DNA of 64,000 nt from Nesterenkonia muleiensis (GTDB lineage: Bacteria; Actinomycetota; Actinomycetes; Actinomycetales; Micrococcaceae): assembly GCF_003600155.1 (NCBI RefSeq), contig NZ_QWLD01000016.1:1-64000 (forward strand), in the 5' to 3' direction. Below the pieces are notes generated by a model that worked only from the letters and a program-made list of their open reading frames with translations, made no database searches and was not told where the DNA came from. The position numbers were made by a program, and so were the translations under genes. Below, one piece after another: positions 52,346 to 60,663 of this stretch (its first letter is position 1; every line of letters starts with the position of its first letter).

Positions 52346-53554
52346 ATGACCACCACGCAGACCACCCCGGCAACCGCAGGAACACCAGCCGCAAACCGCC
52401 CCACCGAGGAGCACACGGACCTGCTGGAGCTGGCCCGCCACCTCAGCAGCGCTGAGCGCCAGCGGCTGGACCGCATCAGTGAGCATCTCCAGCAGACGGT
52501 TCGCCCCGCCGCGATCGAGCCGTGGAACGCCGAAGAGTTCCCTCACCACCTGCTGCCGGGTCTTGCCGAGCTGGGCCTGGGCGAGACCTTCGCCGACGGC
52601 TCCTCCCCTCTGTTTCAGGGCTTGGCCCACTGCGCCCTCGCCCGGGCCGACGTCTCGCTGTCGGCATTGCTGGGAATCCACAACGAGCTGATCGTAGGCA
52701 CCATCCAGAAGCTGGGCTCCGAGCAGCAGAAACAGACCTGGCTGCCGAAGCTGCGCAGGCTGGAGGCCCTCGGGGCGTTCTGCCTCACCGAGCCCGAGCA
52801 CGGCTCAGACATCGCCGGGGGCCTGGCCACCTCCGCGACCCTTGAGCACGGTCAATGGCGAATCCGCGGGTCCAAGCGGTGGATCGGCGCCGGCACCATC
52901 GCCGATATCGCGCTGGTCTGGGCCCGGGACACTGCCGACCAGCAGATCAGGGGTTTTGTGGTCCCCACAGACACCCCCGGGTACCGGGCCAGCAAGATTT
53001 CCCACAAAACCGGTCTGCGCATTATGCAGAACGCAGACGTCGACATCGATGTCACACTGCCCGAATCCGCGGCACTGCCGGGTGCGACGTCGTTCTCCGC
53101 CACCAACGAGCTGCTGATGTCCTCACGGGCCTGGGTGGGGTGGCAGGCAGTCGGCGCCCAGCAGGCACTGCTGGACATTGCCCGCGGCTATGCGCTGCAG
53201 CGGGAGCAGTTCGGCGCTCCCCTGGCCTCGTTCCAGCTCATCCAGGCCGGCCTTGCCACTGTTGCCGGGAACCTGGCGGTCTCCACCGCCCTCATGGGAG
53301 AGCTCTCCCGGCTGCAGGAGGAGGGAAGGCTCACCATGCTCCGCGCCAGCCTGGCGAAGGCCACGCTCACCCGCCTGGCGCGCGAGTCCGCTGCCACAGC
53401 CCGGGAGATCCTCGGCGGCAACGGCATTCTCAGCACCCATGAGGCGGCGAAGGTGGCCGCGGACGTCGAGGCGCTCTACACCTACGAGGGCACACACACC
53501 ATCAACATGCTCATCGCTGGCCGGGATCTGACCGGGACGTCCGCCTTCGTCTAA
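52346..53554 (+). CDS. Acyl-CoA dehydrogenase (glutaryl-CoA dehydrogenase-like)
   Basis: This 402-aa flavoprotein introduces a 2,3 double bond in an acyl-CoA. Features are FCLTEPEHGSDIAG and GSKRWIGAGTIADIALVWAR (FAD/substrate contacts), REQFGAPLASFQLIQ, REILGGNGIL and the catalytic Glu in YTYEGTHTINMLIAGRDLTG. YEGT plus the terminal GRDLTGTSAF is the pattern of glutaryl-CoA dehydrogenase-like members. The ATG at 52346 follows AAGGAG. Confidence 0.9.
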   Translation: MTTTQTTPATAGTPAANRPTEEHTDLLELARHLSSAERQRLDRISEHLQQTVRPAAIEPWNAEEFPHHLLPGLAELGLGETFADGSSPLFQGLAHCALARADVSLSALLGIHNELIVGTIQKLGSEQQKQTWLPKLRRLEALGAFCLTEPEHGSDIAGGLATSATLEHGQWRIRGSKRWIGAGTIADIALVWARDTADQQIRGFVVPTDTPGYRASKISHKTGLRIMQNADVDIDVTLPESAALPGATSFSATNELLMSSRAWVGWQAVGAQQALLDIARGYALQREQFGAPLASFQLIQAGLATVAGNLAVSTALMGELSRLQEEGRLTMLRASLAKATLTRLARESAATAREILGGNGILSTHEAAKVAADVEALYTYEGTHTINMLIAGRDLTGTSAFV

Positions 53555-53597
53555 TAAGCGTTTATACCCGGGTTCCTGGCCGTGGCAGACTGAATCC

Positions 53598-54251
53598 ATG
53601 AGCCGCTATTCCTTGCTAACGACTGTCGGGGTGTGCACAGCCCTGTTCCTCACCGCCTGCAGCGACTCGTCCGACCCTTCGGATTCAGCGGAATCCTCGC
53701 CTACACCTTCGGAGATGACCTCGCCGCCTGCAGAGGCAGAGACAGACATCGACGAGGGGGCAGCCGAAGACCCAGAAGGCAGCACCGAAGGGCCCGGCAC
53801 CGAAGAGGATGAGGGCGAATTTGCCGATGCCCTTCAGGAGCGCGACCAGTTCTTAGAAGACCAGCAACTACCACTGGACGGGTCACCCCTCGAGGCGACA
53901 ACGCCCGAGCAGAAGGAGTTCATCACGTCTCAGCGGGAGCATGTCGAATCCCAGGGCGGCACCTGGAATGCAGAAGCAGAGACTCTCACCCTCGCGCTGA
54001 GTTTGGACGCCTGCGAGAACGCGATCCTTGCTTTCCACGATGCCGATCAGGAGACGGTGCTTATGCATATTGAGAGCTCTCCGATCTTTAACCAAGTCAT
54101 TCCCCCAGACGCTTCGACGCAGGAACGTGAGGGATTCGAGGCGGACCTCGCAAGCACCATGATCTATGGGATGCAATACATCTGCCCGGAAGACCACGAG
54201 CAGTGGGAGACAATCATCCAAGATCTCTACCCAGAGCACCTGGGAGGCTGA
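53598..54251 (+). CDS. Putative lipoprotein, unknown function
   Basis: This 217-aa protein has a signal peptide and lipobox FLTAC at about residue 21. An acidic Ser/Pro/Glu-rich linker of about 60 residues follows, then a globular C-terminal domain with LSLDACENAILAFHDADQE and MQYICPEDHEQWE. One Cys in each segment could form a disulfide. No family was recognised. It stands alone 43 bases after the acyl-CoA dehydrogenase. Confidence 0.72.
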   Translation: MSRYSLLTTVGVCTALFLTACSDSSDPSDSAESSPTPSEMTSPPAEAETDIDEGAAEDPEGSTEGPGTEEDEGEFADALQERDQFLEDQQLPLDGSPLEATTPEQKEFITSQREHVESQGGTWNAEAETLTLALSLDACENAILAFHDADQETVLMHIESSPIFNQVIPPDASTQEREGFEADLASTMIYGMQYICPEDHEQWETIIQDLYPEHLGG

Positions 54252-54342
54252 CCCTTCAACAAGGGCCCTGAGAGATCAGCAGAAGGCCCAGCAGTTTGCG
54301 GTGTGCTTGACATCACAGTGAGATCAGTGCTTGAGTTGACTT

Positions 54343-54360
54343 ACTGACCGATTGGTCTGG
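54343..54360. promoter_or_regulatory. PaaR-type operator, site 1 (paaI-paaK)
   Basis: ACTGACCGATTGGTCTGG is an inverted repeat (GACCGATTGGTC) 31 bases before paaI. It resembles the paaA site at 57781 and known TetR-family PaaR operators in shape (ACTGACCG/CGGTCAGT). Confidence 0.55.
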
Positions 54361-54391
54361 AATTAATCGCACTGTCCTCAAGGAGCCTCCG

Positions 54392-54850
54392 ATGCCCGAT
54401 GCCAGCGCCACGGCCGAGACGATTTCTCAAGGCGTGCACATGCCACCGGGAGGGCCGCACCACAAGATGCTGGAGACCGACAGGTGCACCGGCTGGCTCG
54501 GCGCCGAGGTGCTGCTGGCCGAGGAGCATCACGCCAAACTCCGGATGACCGTACGCCCGGAGATGACCAACGGCTTCGACATCGTCCATGGGGGAATGAT
54601 CTTCACCCTGGCCGACACCTGCTTCGCCATGGCCTGCAACCACCCTGACGGAGCCCAGGGCAGCATCACCGTGGCCTCCGGAGCCGACATCAACTTCCTG
54701 AAGACCGCATGGCTGGGCGACACGCTCACCGCAGAGGCGACTCGGGTGGCCCAGTCCGGCCGCAGCGGGGTGTACGACGTGATCGTCAGCCGCGGTGAGG
54801 ACACCATCGCCGTCTTCCGCGGGCGCTCCCGCACCGTCCCCCACTCCTGA
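54392..54850 (+). CDS. paaI: Hydroxyphenylacetyl-CoA thioesterase PaaI
   Basis: This 152-aa hotdog-fold thioesterase releases CoA from dead-end ring-hydroxylated phenylacetyl-CoA esters. The active-site segment is NGFDIVHGGMIFTLADTCFAMA, with Asp/Asn, HGG and the catalytic Asp typical of PaaI. AAGGAG precedes the ATG by seven bases. paaK follows after 17 bases. A PaaR-type site lies in the promoter. Confidence 0.92.
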   Translation: MPDASATAETISQGVHMPPGGPHHKMLETDRCTGWLGAEVLLAEEHHAKLRMTVRPEMTNGFDIVHGGMIFTLADTCFAMACNHPDGAQGSITVASGADINFLKTAWLGDTLTAEATRVAQSGRSGVYDVIVSRGEDTIAVFRGRSRTVPHS

Positions 54851-54867
54851 GGAAAGGCCACTCACCC

Positions 54868-56256
54868 ATGAGCATCGCACCAGCCCCTGAGTCGCGCAGC
54901 TACCAGACCGACGCCGCGACGAACGCCGTCGCGACTGCATTGGCATCCACTGCCGGCACACCGACGCCTGCCGGTGAGGCTGACCCCGAGGAGACGCTCA
55001 GTCGAGAGCAGCTCGATCAGCTGCAGCTGACCCGGCTGCAGGCCACTGTGCGGCACGCCTACGACAACATCGCCGCCTACCGAAAGCTCTACGACGCACA
55101 CGGTGTCAAGCCCTCCGACCTGCAGACCCTGGAGGATCTGGCGAACTTCCCCTTCACGGACAAAGAGTTTCTCCGTGCGGCCTACCCCTTCAAGTCCTTC
55201 GCCGTGCCGATGGACCGCATACGCCGGATTCACGCTTCGTCCGGAACCACGGGGCGCCCCACCGTAGTGGGATACACCGAAGGCGACATTGACCGTTGGG
55301 CCACGCTGCTGGCCCGCTGCCTGCGGTTCTCCGGGGTCCGGCCCGGCGACATCGTCCACAACGCCTATGGGTACGGCCTCTTCACCGGCGGCCTGGGTGC
55401 CCACTACGGCATCGAGAAGGTCGGCGGCACCGTCATCCCGATGTCCGGCGGTCAGACCGAGAAGCAGATCCAGCTCATCCAGGACTTCCGCCCGCGGGTC
55501 ATCCTGTGCACCCCCACCTATCTGCTGACCCTGGCCGATGCCTTCCGCAGCGCCGGCCTGGACCCCCGGGAGAGCTCCCTGGAGATCGGCGTGCTCGGCG
55601 CTGAGCCGTGGACCGAGGAGATGCGCCAGGAGATCGAAAAGGCCTTCGACATCACCGCCTGCGACATCTACGGCCTCTCCGAGGTCATGGGCCCGGGTGT
55701 GGCGGGCGAATCTGCCCAGAGGCAGGACGGCTCCACGATCTGGGAGGATCATTTCCGCCCGGAGATCATCGACCCGATCACCGAGGAGGTCCTGCCCCTG
55801 GGCCATCACGGCGAGCTGGTCTTCACCACCCTGACCAAGGAGGCGCTGCCGATCATCCGGTACCGCACCCACGATCTGACCCGGCTGCTCCCCGGCACCG
55901 ACCGACCTGGCCACCGCCGAATGGGCCGGATCACCGGGCGCAGCGACGATATGATCATCCTGCGCGGGGTCAATCTGTTCCCCACGCAGATCGAAGAGAT
56001 CGCCCTGGGCATCGAGGGGCTGTCCCCGCACTTCCAGCTGGAGCTGGTCCGGCCGGACCATATGGACCAGATGACTGTCCACATCGAGCGGCGGCCGGAG
56101 ACTCCCCGCCAGGAGGCTGAGGCCGCAGGAGCAGAGCTGGCCCGGCAGATCAAAGTCAAGGTCGGCTGCAGCACCCGAGTGGCCGTGGCCGAGCCCGAAA
56201 CCCTGGCACGGTCCTCCGGCAAACTGCGGCGCATCTATGACAAGCGCCCACGGTGA
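54868..56256 (+). CDS. paaK: Phenylacetate-CoA ligase PaaK
   Basis: This 462-aa ligase makes phenylacetyl-CoA from phenylacetate, CoA and ATP. It has IHASSGTTGRPTVVGYT (P-loop), YGYGLFTGGLGAHYGIEKVGGTVIPMSGG, the aromatic-pocket DIYGLSEVMGPGVAGE and RITGRSDDMIILRGVNLFPTQIEE. The first about 45 residues are an Ala/Thr-rich extension beyond the usual about 430 aa. paaR follows on the same strand. Confidence 0.95.
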   Translation: MSIAPAPESRSYQTDAATNAVATALASTAGTPTPAGEADPEETLSREQLDQLQLTRLQATVRHAYDNIAAYRKLYDAHGVKPSDLQTLEDLANFPFTDKEFLRAAYPFKSFAVPMDRIRRIHASSGTTGRPTVVGYTEGDIDRWATLLARCLRFSGVRPGDIVHNAYGYGLFTGGLGAHYGIEKVGGTVIPMSGGQTEKQIQLIQDFRPRVILCTPTYLLTLADAFRSAGLDPRESSLEIGVLGAEPWTEEMRQEIEKAFDITACDIYGLSEVMGPGVAGESAQRQDGSTIWEDHFRPEIIDPITEEVLPLGHHGELVFTTLTKEALPIIRYRTHDLTRLLPGTDRPGHRRMGRITGRSDDMIILRGVNLFPTQIEEIALGIEGLSPHFQLELVRPDHMDQMTVHIERRPETPRQEAEAAGAELARQIKVKVGCSTRVAVAEPETLARSSGKLRRIYDKRPR

Positions 56257-56323
56257 CCCTCACTCAGGGGCTACCCTTGGTGCTGACCGTGTGACGACCA
56301 GGAAAGCCCGATAAGGAGCCCCA

Positions 56324-56971
56324 TTGGACCCCCTGTCCCCGACAGCACCGTCCACCAGCACGACCCGGAAGAACGGCAACTCGACCAGACGCGGCCGCCC
56401 TGGCTACGACCGGGAGACCCTGCTGCGGGTATGCGTAGAAGTCTTCAACCGACATGGGTACGAGGGCACTTCCATGGGTGTGCTCGCTGAAGAGCTCGGC
56501 ATCTCCAAATCAGCCATCTATCACCATGTGAAGTCCAAGGAAGAGATCCTCGACACTGCACTGAGCCACTCACTGAGCGAACTGGAGCGCGTAGTGGCCG
56601 AAGCGGAGGCCCTCAACGCCGATCCCGTGGCAGAGCTGGAGACCATCATCCGCGAATCGGTCAATGTGCTCACCCGCTCGCTGCCCTATGTCACCCTTCT
56701 GCTGCGGCTGCGCGGCAACTCCGAGCTGGAGACCGCCGCCCTGCGCCGGCGCAGGGAGATCACTCTGCGCATCGCAGCCCTCATCAGGCAGGCTCAGCAG
56801 GACGGCGCCCTGCGCAGTGATATCGACGCCCGGACCGCCTCCCGGCTTGCCATGGGCATGGTCAACTCGATCGTGGACTGGTACCGTCCCGAGCGCGTGG
56901 ACCCCGGCAGCCCGGTGGCAGAGACAGTGGTCCACCTGCTGCTGGGCGGCTTACGCGCACCCCGTCCCTGA
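56324..56971 (+). CDS. paaR: TetR-family repressor of the paa genes (PaaR)
   Basis: This 215-aa TetR protein has the N-terminal HTH in GTSMGVLAEELGISKSAIYHHVKSKEEIL after a basic Arg/Ser-rich tail. The start is a TTG at 56324 with AAGGAG five bases upstream. Its position between paaK and paaA and the TetR-like operators before paaI and paaA support a role as phenylacetyl-CoA-responsive repressor. That ligand is known for PaaR in other bacteria and is inferred here. Confidence 0.85.
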   Translation: MDPLSPTAPSTSTTRKNGNSTRRGRPGYDRETLLRVCVEVFNRHGYEGTSMGVLAEELGISKSAIYHHVKSKEEILDTALSHSLSELERVVAEAEALNADPVAELETIIRESVNVLTRSLPYVTLLLRLRGNSELETAALRRRREITLRIAALIRQAQQDGALRSDIDARTASRLAMGMVNSIVDWYRPERVDPGSPVAETVVHLLLGGLRAPRP

Positions 56972-57089
56972 AAGAGCCGGCCCTGCCGCTAAACTGGTCG
57001 GAACCCTGGGTATCCTGACACACGAGATCCGCGACCTGGCGGCAGAGGCATGAGCATCAGCAGCAGGCGCAGTAAGGCGGGTTCAAGCA

Positions 57090-57662
57090 ATGCACGACTG
57101 GTTGATGGCGGTCCTGGTGGTGCTGGCTGTGACGCTTGCGGTGGTGGGGTGGCACTTCTATGACAAGCATGTGGGCAAACCCAGGAGCAGGCGCAAGGCG
57201 CTGGAGAGCAGCCTGGACACTTTGGCAGAGCACAACGTGGACATTGCTCATCACGGCACGAGCAAGCGCATCGAACAGGCAAAGCACCTCAAGAGCACTG
57301 ATCAGCCCATTTCTGTCATCGATGTGCTGAACCGTGACTCACGGCTGAACCAGAGCGGGGACTGGAAGAAGCTCACCTTCCATGAGGGCTTTCACCAGGG
57401 CCCGTTCGCCGATGAGCTCACCGACCAGGAATGGCAGTTCGTCCATCAGCGCTATACACAGCTGATCGAGGAGAAGACCTCACACCGGGTCAAAGTCGAA
57501 ACCCATCAACGTCTCCTGAAGGAGAATGAGAGCCGGGTCGACAAACTCACCAAAGCCTATGTGGAACAGGCCAAAGCCATTGCCGAACAGGGCGGTGACC
57601 ACGACAGCGACACCTGGAACGACGAGTTCGAAACCCTGACCCGCGACGACGAGACACCGTAG
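57090..57662 (+). CDS. Membrane-anchored coiled-coil protein, unknown function
   Basis: This 190-aa protein has one N-terminal membrane helix ([18 protein letters not shown], about residues 4-21) followed by a basic patch. The soluble rest has a helical, charged C-terminal half ([31 protein letters not shown]) likely to form a coiled coil. It is probably anchored with the rest facing the cytoplasm. No family was recognised. It lies between paaR and paaA, but a promoter before paaA separates it from that operon. Confidence 0.72.
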   Translation: MHDWLMAVLVVLAVTLAVVGWHFYDKHVGKPRSRRKALESSLDTLAEHNVDIAHHGTSKRIEQAKHLKSTDQPISVIDVLNRDSRLNQSGDWKKLTFHEGFHQGPFADELTDQEWQFVHQRYTQLIEEKTSHRVKVETHQRLLKENESRVDKLTKAYVEQAKAIAEQGGDHDSDTWNDEFETLTRDDETP

Positions 57663-57755
57663 CCAGGCTTCGAAAGCCCCCGCTAGCAGCCTGCGTCGTC
57701 CGGGAACACCACCGGGGCGTTTCTGCACACTCAGCCAGATCGTCGTGCGTGCTTG

Positions 57756-57783
57756 TTGTATATCTCACACCCCCTGTTATACT
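57756..57783 (+). promoter_or_regulatory. paaABCDE promoter
   Basis: TTGTAT (57756-57761) and TATACT (57778-57783) are separated by 16 bases, a good sigma-70-type promoter. The PaaR-type operator starts inside the -10. Confidence 0.6.
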
Positions 57784-57798
57784 GAACGAACGGTCAGT
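57781..57798. promoter_or_regulatory. PaaR-type operator, site 2 (paaA)
   Basis: ACTGAACGAACGGTCAGT is an inverted repeat with outer arms ACTGA/TCAGT around GAACGAACGG. It overlaps the -10 of the paaA promoter and matches the site upstream of paaI, so bound repressor would block initiation. Confidence 0.65.
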
Positions 57799-57816
57799 AA
57801 TTCGGGAGGTATGGCA

Positions 57817-58851
57817 ATGGCAACTCACACACCACAGCTGCACGCAGTCGATGCGCCGGGTGAGCAGATCACCGCAGAGGCTCAGCGGGCCGCCGACGAC
57901 GCCCGCCTGGGCTGGGAGCGCTTCCAGGAGCTCATCGAACAGGACAAGCGCGTCGAGCCGCGTGACTGGATGCCCAACAACTACCGGAAGACTCTTGTCC
58001 GGCAGGTCTCTCAGCATGCCCACTCCGAGATCATCGGCATGCAGCCGGAGGGCAACTGGATCACCCGCGCACCCTCGCTGAAGCGCAAGGCCGTTCTGAT
58101 GGCCAAGGTGCAGGATGAGGCCGGCCATGGGCTCTATCTCTACTCCGCGGCAGAGACCCTCGGCACCTCCCGGGATCAGATGTACCAGCAGCTCTACACC
58201 GGACAGGCGAAGTACTCCTCCATCTTCAACTACCCCGCCCGCACCTGGGCAGACATCGGCGCCATCGGATGGCTGGTCGACGGAGCGGCCATCACCAACC
58301 AGGTCCCGCTGTGCCGCGCCTCCTACGGCCCCTACGGACGGGCCATGGTCCGCATCTGCAAGGAGGAGTCCTTCCACCAGCGGCAGGGCTGGGAGATCCT
58401 CTACACCCTCTCCCACGGCACCGAAGAGCAGAAGCAGATGGCCCAGAACGCAGTAGACCGTTTCTACGGCCCCGCACTGCAGATGTTCGGCCCGCCGGAT
58501 GATGAGTCGCCAAACTCCCAGCAGTCCATGGCCTGGAAGATCAAGCGGTTCTCCAATGATGACCTGCGCCAGCGGTTCGTGGATATGATCGTCCCCCAGG
58601 CCGAGGCGCTGGGCCTGACCCTCCCAGACCCGGACCTGAAGTGGAACCAGAAGCGCGGCCACTACGACTACGGCGACCTGGACTGGGAGGAGTTCTTCAG
58701 CGTGGTCAAGGGCACAGGCCCGCTGAGCCACCAGCGGCTGGCCCACTACCGGGCCGCACGCGACGACGGCGCCTGGGTGCGTGAAGCGGCTGCGGCCTAT
58801 GCGGCGAAACAGGCCGAAGCCGACCGCGGCAGCGCCCTGCTCCGCGCCTGA
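57817..58851 (+). CDS. paaA: 1,2-phenylacetyl-CoA epoxidase, catalytic subunit A
   Basis: PaaA is the diiron subunit of the multicomponent epoxidase that attacks the ring of phenylacetyl-CoA. This 344-aa protein shows both metal-binding repeats: [15 protein letters not shown] (ExxH) and [14 protein letters not shown] (ExxH). Substrate-side segments such as [16 protein letters not shown] are typical. The ATG at 57817 has GGGAGG about seven bases upstream; ATG 57811 is too close. The stop lies in a 16-bp tandem repeat (58843-58887). Confidence 0.95.
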   Translation: MATHTPQLHAVDAPGEQITAEAQRAADDARLGWERFQELIEQDKRVEPRDWMPNNYRKTLVRQVSQHAHSEIIGMQPEGNWITRAPSLKRKAVLMAKVQDEAGHGLYLYSAAETLGTSRDQMYQQLYTGQAKYSSIFNYPARTWADIGAIGWLVDGAAITNQVPLCRASYGPYGRAMVRICKEESFHQRQGWEILYTLSHGTEEQKQMAQNAVDRFYGPALQMFGPPDDESPNSQQSMAWKIKRFSNDDLRQRFVDMIVPQAEALGLTLPDPDLKWNQKRGHYDYGDLDWEEFFSVVKGTGPLSHQRLAHYRAARDDGAWVREAAAAYAAKQAEADRGSALLRA

Positions 58852-58887
58852 AACCGAGCGCGCCTGAGACCGAGCGCACCCGAAGCC
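58843..58887 (+). repeat. 16-bp tandem repeat at the paaA stop
   Basis: CGCGCCTGAAACCGAG is followed by CGCGCCTGAGACCGAG and a degenerate third unit CGCACCCGAAGCC. The first unit includes the paaA stop codon (TGA). The array fills most of the paaA-paaB spacer and probably arose by slippage. Confidence 0.7.
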
Positions 58888-58925
58888 TGCTGTGATCACC
58901 CCACGCACCCAAGGAGAGACTATTG

Positions 58926-59270
58926 ATGTCCAAGCCGACCACAGACCAGGTCCCCGACGGCGGCGTCGTCGCCGAGGATCCGGCTGACCACAGCGTCTGG
59001 CCGCTCTGGGAGGTCTTTGTCCGATCGTCGCGCGGACTGTCCCACGTCCACGCAGGCTCGCTGCACGCTCCAGACCCGGCCATGGCGCTGCGCAACGCAC
59101 GCGATCTCTACACCCGCCGCAATGAGGGCACCTCCCTCTGGGTAGTTCCGGCCGCCGAGATCACTGCCTCAGATCCGGACGCCAAGGGTGGGTATTTCGA
59201 ATCTGCGCAGGGCAAGAGCTACCGCCACGCGACCTACTACACCCAGTCCGAGGGGGTGCCGCACCTATGA
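58926..59270 (+). CDS. paaB: 1,2-phenylacetyl-CoA epoxidase subunit B
   Basis: This 114-aa protein is the small structural subunit of the PaaABCE complex. WEVFVRSSRGLSHVHAGSLHAPDPAMALRNARDLYTRRNEGTSLWVVP is the family core. The ATG at 58926 has AAGGAG nine bases upstream. It overlaps paaC by four bases. Confidence 0.94.
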   Translation: MSKPTTDQVPDGGVVAEDPADHSVWPLWEVFVRSSRGLSHVHAGSLHAPDPAMALRNARDLYTRRNEGTSLWVVPAAEITASDPDAKGGYFESAQGKSYRHATYYTQSEGVPHL

Positions 59271-60112
59271 GCGAGGCGTTGGGATTCACCGCTGCTGACT
59301 CCGCCACCCGGATCTCCGCCGGTGAGGCCATCACCCCGGAGGAACTGCGCTCCGCAGGAGCACAGGCCGATGAGGACACCGCCCGCTACGCCCTCATCCT
59401 CGGCGACGACTCGCTCATTCTGGCGCAGCGCCTGGGGCACTGGATCTCCCGAGCCCCTGAGCTGGAGGAGGACATCGCGCTGGGCAACATCGCCCTGGAC
59501 CTGTTGGGACACGCCCGGTTCTTCCTGACCTACGCCGGCACCGCCTGGGGCAAGACCGAAGACGACCTGGCCTATTTCCGTGAAGAAGACGAGTTCCGCT
59601 CAGCCCGGCTGGTGGAGCAGGACAACGGCGACTTCGCCAAGACCATTGCCCGGCAGCTGGTCTTCAGCTTTTACGCCCACGAGCTCTACCGGCGCCTGGT
59701 GGATTCCTCGGACCAGACCCTGGCCGCGATCGCTGACAAAGCCCTCAAAGAGGTCGCCTACCACCAGGATCACGCCGGGCAGTGGCTGCTGCGGCTGGCC
59801 GGGGGCACCGACGAGTCCCGGCAGCGCATGCAGGCCGGGCTGGAAGCCGTCTGGGCTTATGTGGAGGAGCTCTTCGCCGATGTGGAGCCTACCGCGGAGC
59901 TTGCCGGCACCGGCGTGGCCGTTCTGCCCTCCTCCCTCCGTGAGAACGTGATGAACGGTCTGCGACACCTCATCGATCAGGCCGGGCTGGAGATGCCCGA
60001 TGTCAAGGCAGCCTTCGGCGCAGACCGGACCGGCCGGTTCTCTGAACAGCGCGGTCATATCCTGACTGAGATGCAGGTCCTGGCCCGGCGTCACCCCGGT
60101 GCCACATGGTGA
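59267..60112 (+). CDS. paaC: 1,2-phenylacetyl-CoA epoxidase subunit C
   Basis: This 281-aa ferritin-like subunit pairs with PaaA and stabilises it. It shows LGNIALDLLGHARFFLTYAG and LKEVAYHQDHAGQWLLRLAGGTDESRQRMQ. The first about 45 residues (before ARYALILGDDSL) are longer than usual. It overlaps paaB (ATGA). Confidence 0.94.
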   Translation: MSEALGFTAADSATRISAGEAITPEELRSAGAQADEDTARYALILGDDSLILAQRLGHWISRAPELEEDIALGNIALDLLGHARFFLTYAGTAWGKTEDDLAYFREEDEFRSARLVEQDNGDFAKTIARQLVFSFYAHELYRRLVDSSDQTLAAIADKALKEVAYHQDHAGQWLLRLAGGTDESRQRMQAGLEAVWAYVEELFADVEPTAELAGTGVAVLPSSLRENVMNGLRHLIDQAGLEMPDVKAAFGADRTGRFSEQRGHILTEMQVLARRHPGATW

Positions 60113-60123
60113 GAGGAGCAGCG

Positions 60124-60663
60124 ATGACCATCTCCGAAACCCCCAAGCTCGCTCCCGACGGTGTACGGCCCACCGCTGCAGCCGATGCCGCTGTCTGGGA
60201 TGCTGCCGCGCAGGTCACCGATCCTGAGATCCCGGTGCTGACCATTGCCGACCTCGGCATTCTCCGGGCAGCTGCAGCCACCGACGACGACGGCGCCATC
60301 GTGGTCATCACCCCCACCTACTCGGGCTGTCCGGCCATGGAGACGATCACCTCTGATCTCCGCACAGCTCTGCAGCGGGCCGGCTATGCGCCCGTGAAGG
60401 TGGAGACTGTGCTGAAGCCGGCCTGGACCACCGACTGGATGACCCAGCAGGGGCGGCACAAACTGCGCGAGTACGGGATATCCCCGCCCAGCGGCTCAGC
60501 CCCGGTGCGGGACTCACCGGTGAAGGTGACCCTGAGCGTGAAATGCCCGCGCTGCGACTCACTGGACACCCGTGAGCTCTCCCGCTTCGGCTCCACCGCC
60601 TGCAAGGCGCTGTACCAGTGCCGCGGCTGCCTGGAACCCTTCGACTACTTCAAGGTGCTGTGA
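60124..60663 (+). CDS. paaD: PaaD, MIP18-type Fe-S assembly factor for the epoxidase
   Basis: This 179-aa protein combines an N-terminal MIP18/DUF59 domain (AAQVTDPEIPVLTIADLGIL; TYSGCPAMETI) and a C-terminal zinc ribbon (CPRC...CRGC). It is thought to help mature the Fe-S centre of PaaE. The ATG at 60124 follows GAGAGGAG; an earlier ATG at 60106 overlaps paaC. Its stop overlaps the paaE start. Confidence 0.92.
   Translation: MTISETPKLAPDGVRPTAAADAAVWDAAAQVTDPEIPVLTIADLGILRAAAATDDDGAIVVITPTYSGCPAMETITSDLRTALQRAGYAPVKVETVLKPAWTTDWMTQQGRHKLREYGISPPSGSAPVRDSPVKVTLSVKCPRCDSLDTRELSRFGSTACKALYQCRGCLEPFDYFKVL

Noticed and set aside
54862-56082. 406-codon minus-strand frame across paaK
   Set aside because: It is a shadow of paaK, with no motif and no ribosome site.
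57547-59100. 517-codon minus-strand frame across paaA and paaB
   Set aside because: The plus-strand paaA and paaB genes have diagnostic motifs; the antisense frame is an artefact of codon bias.
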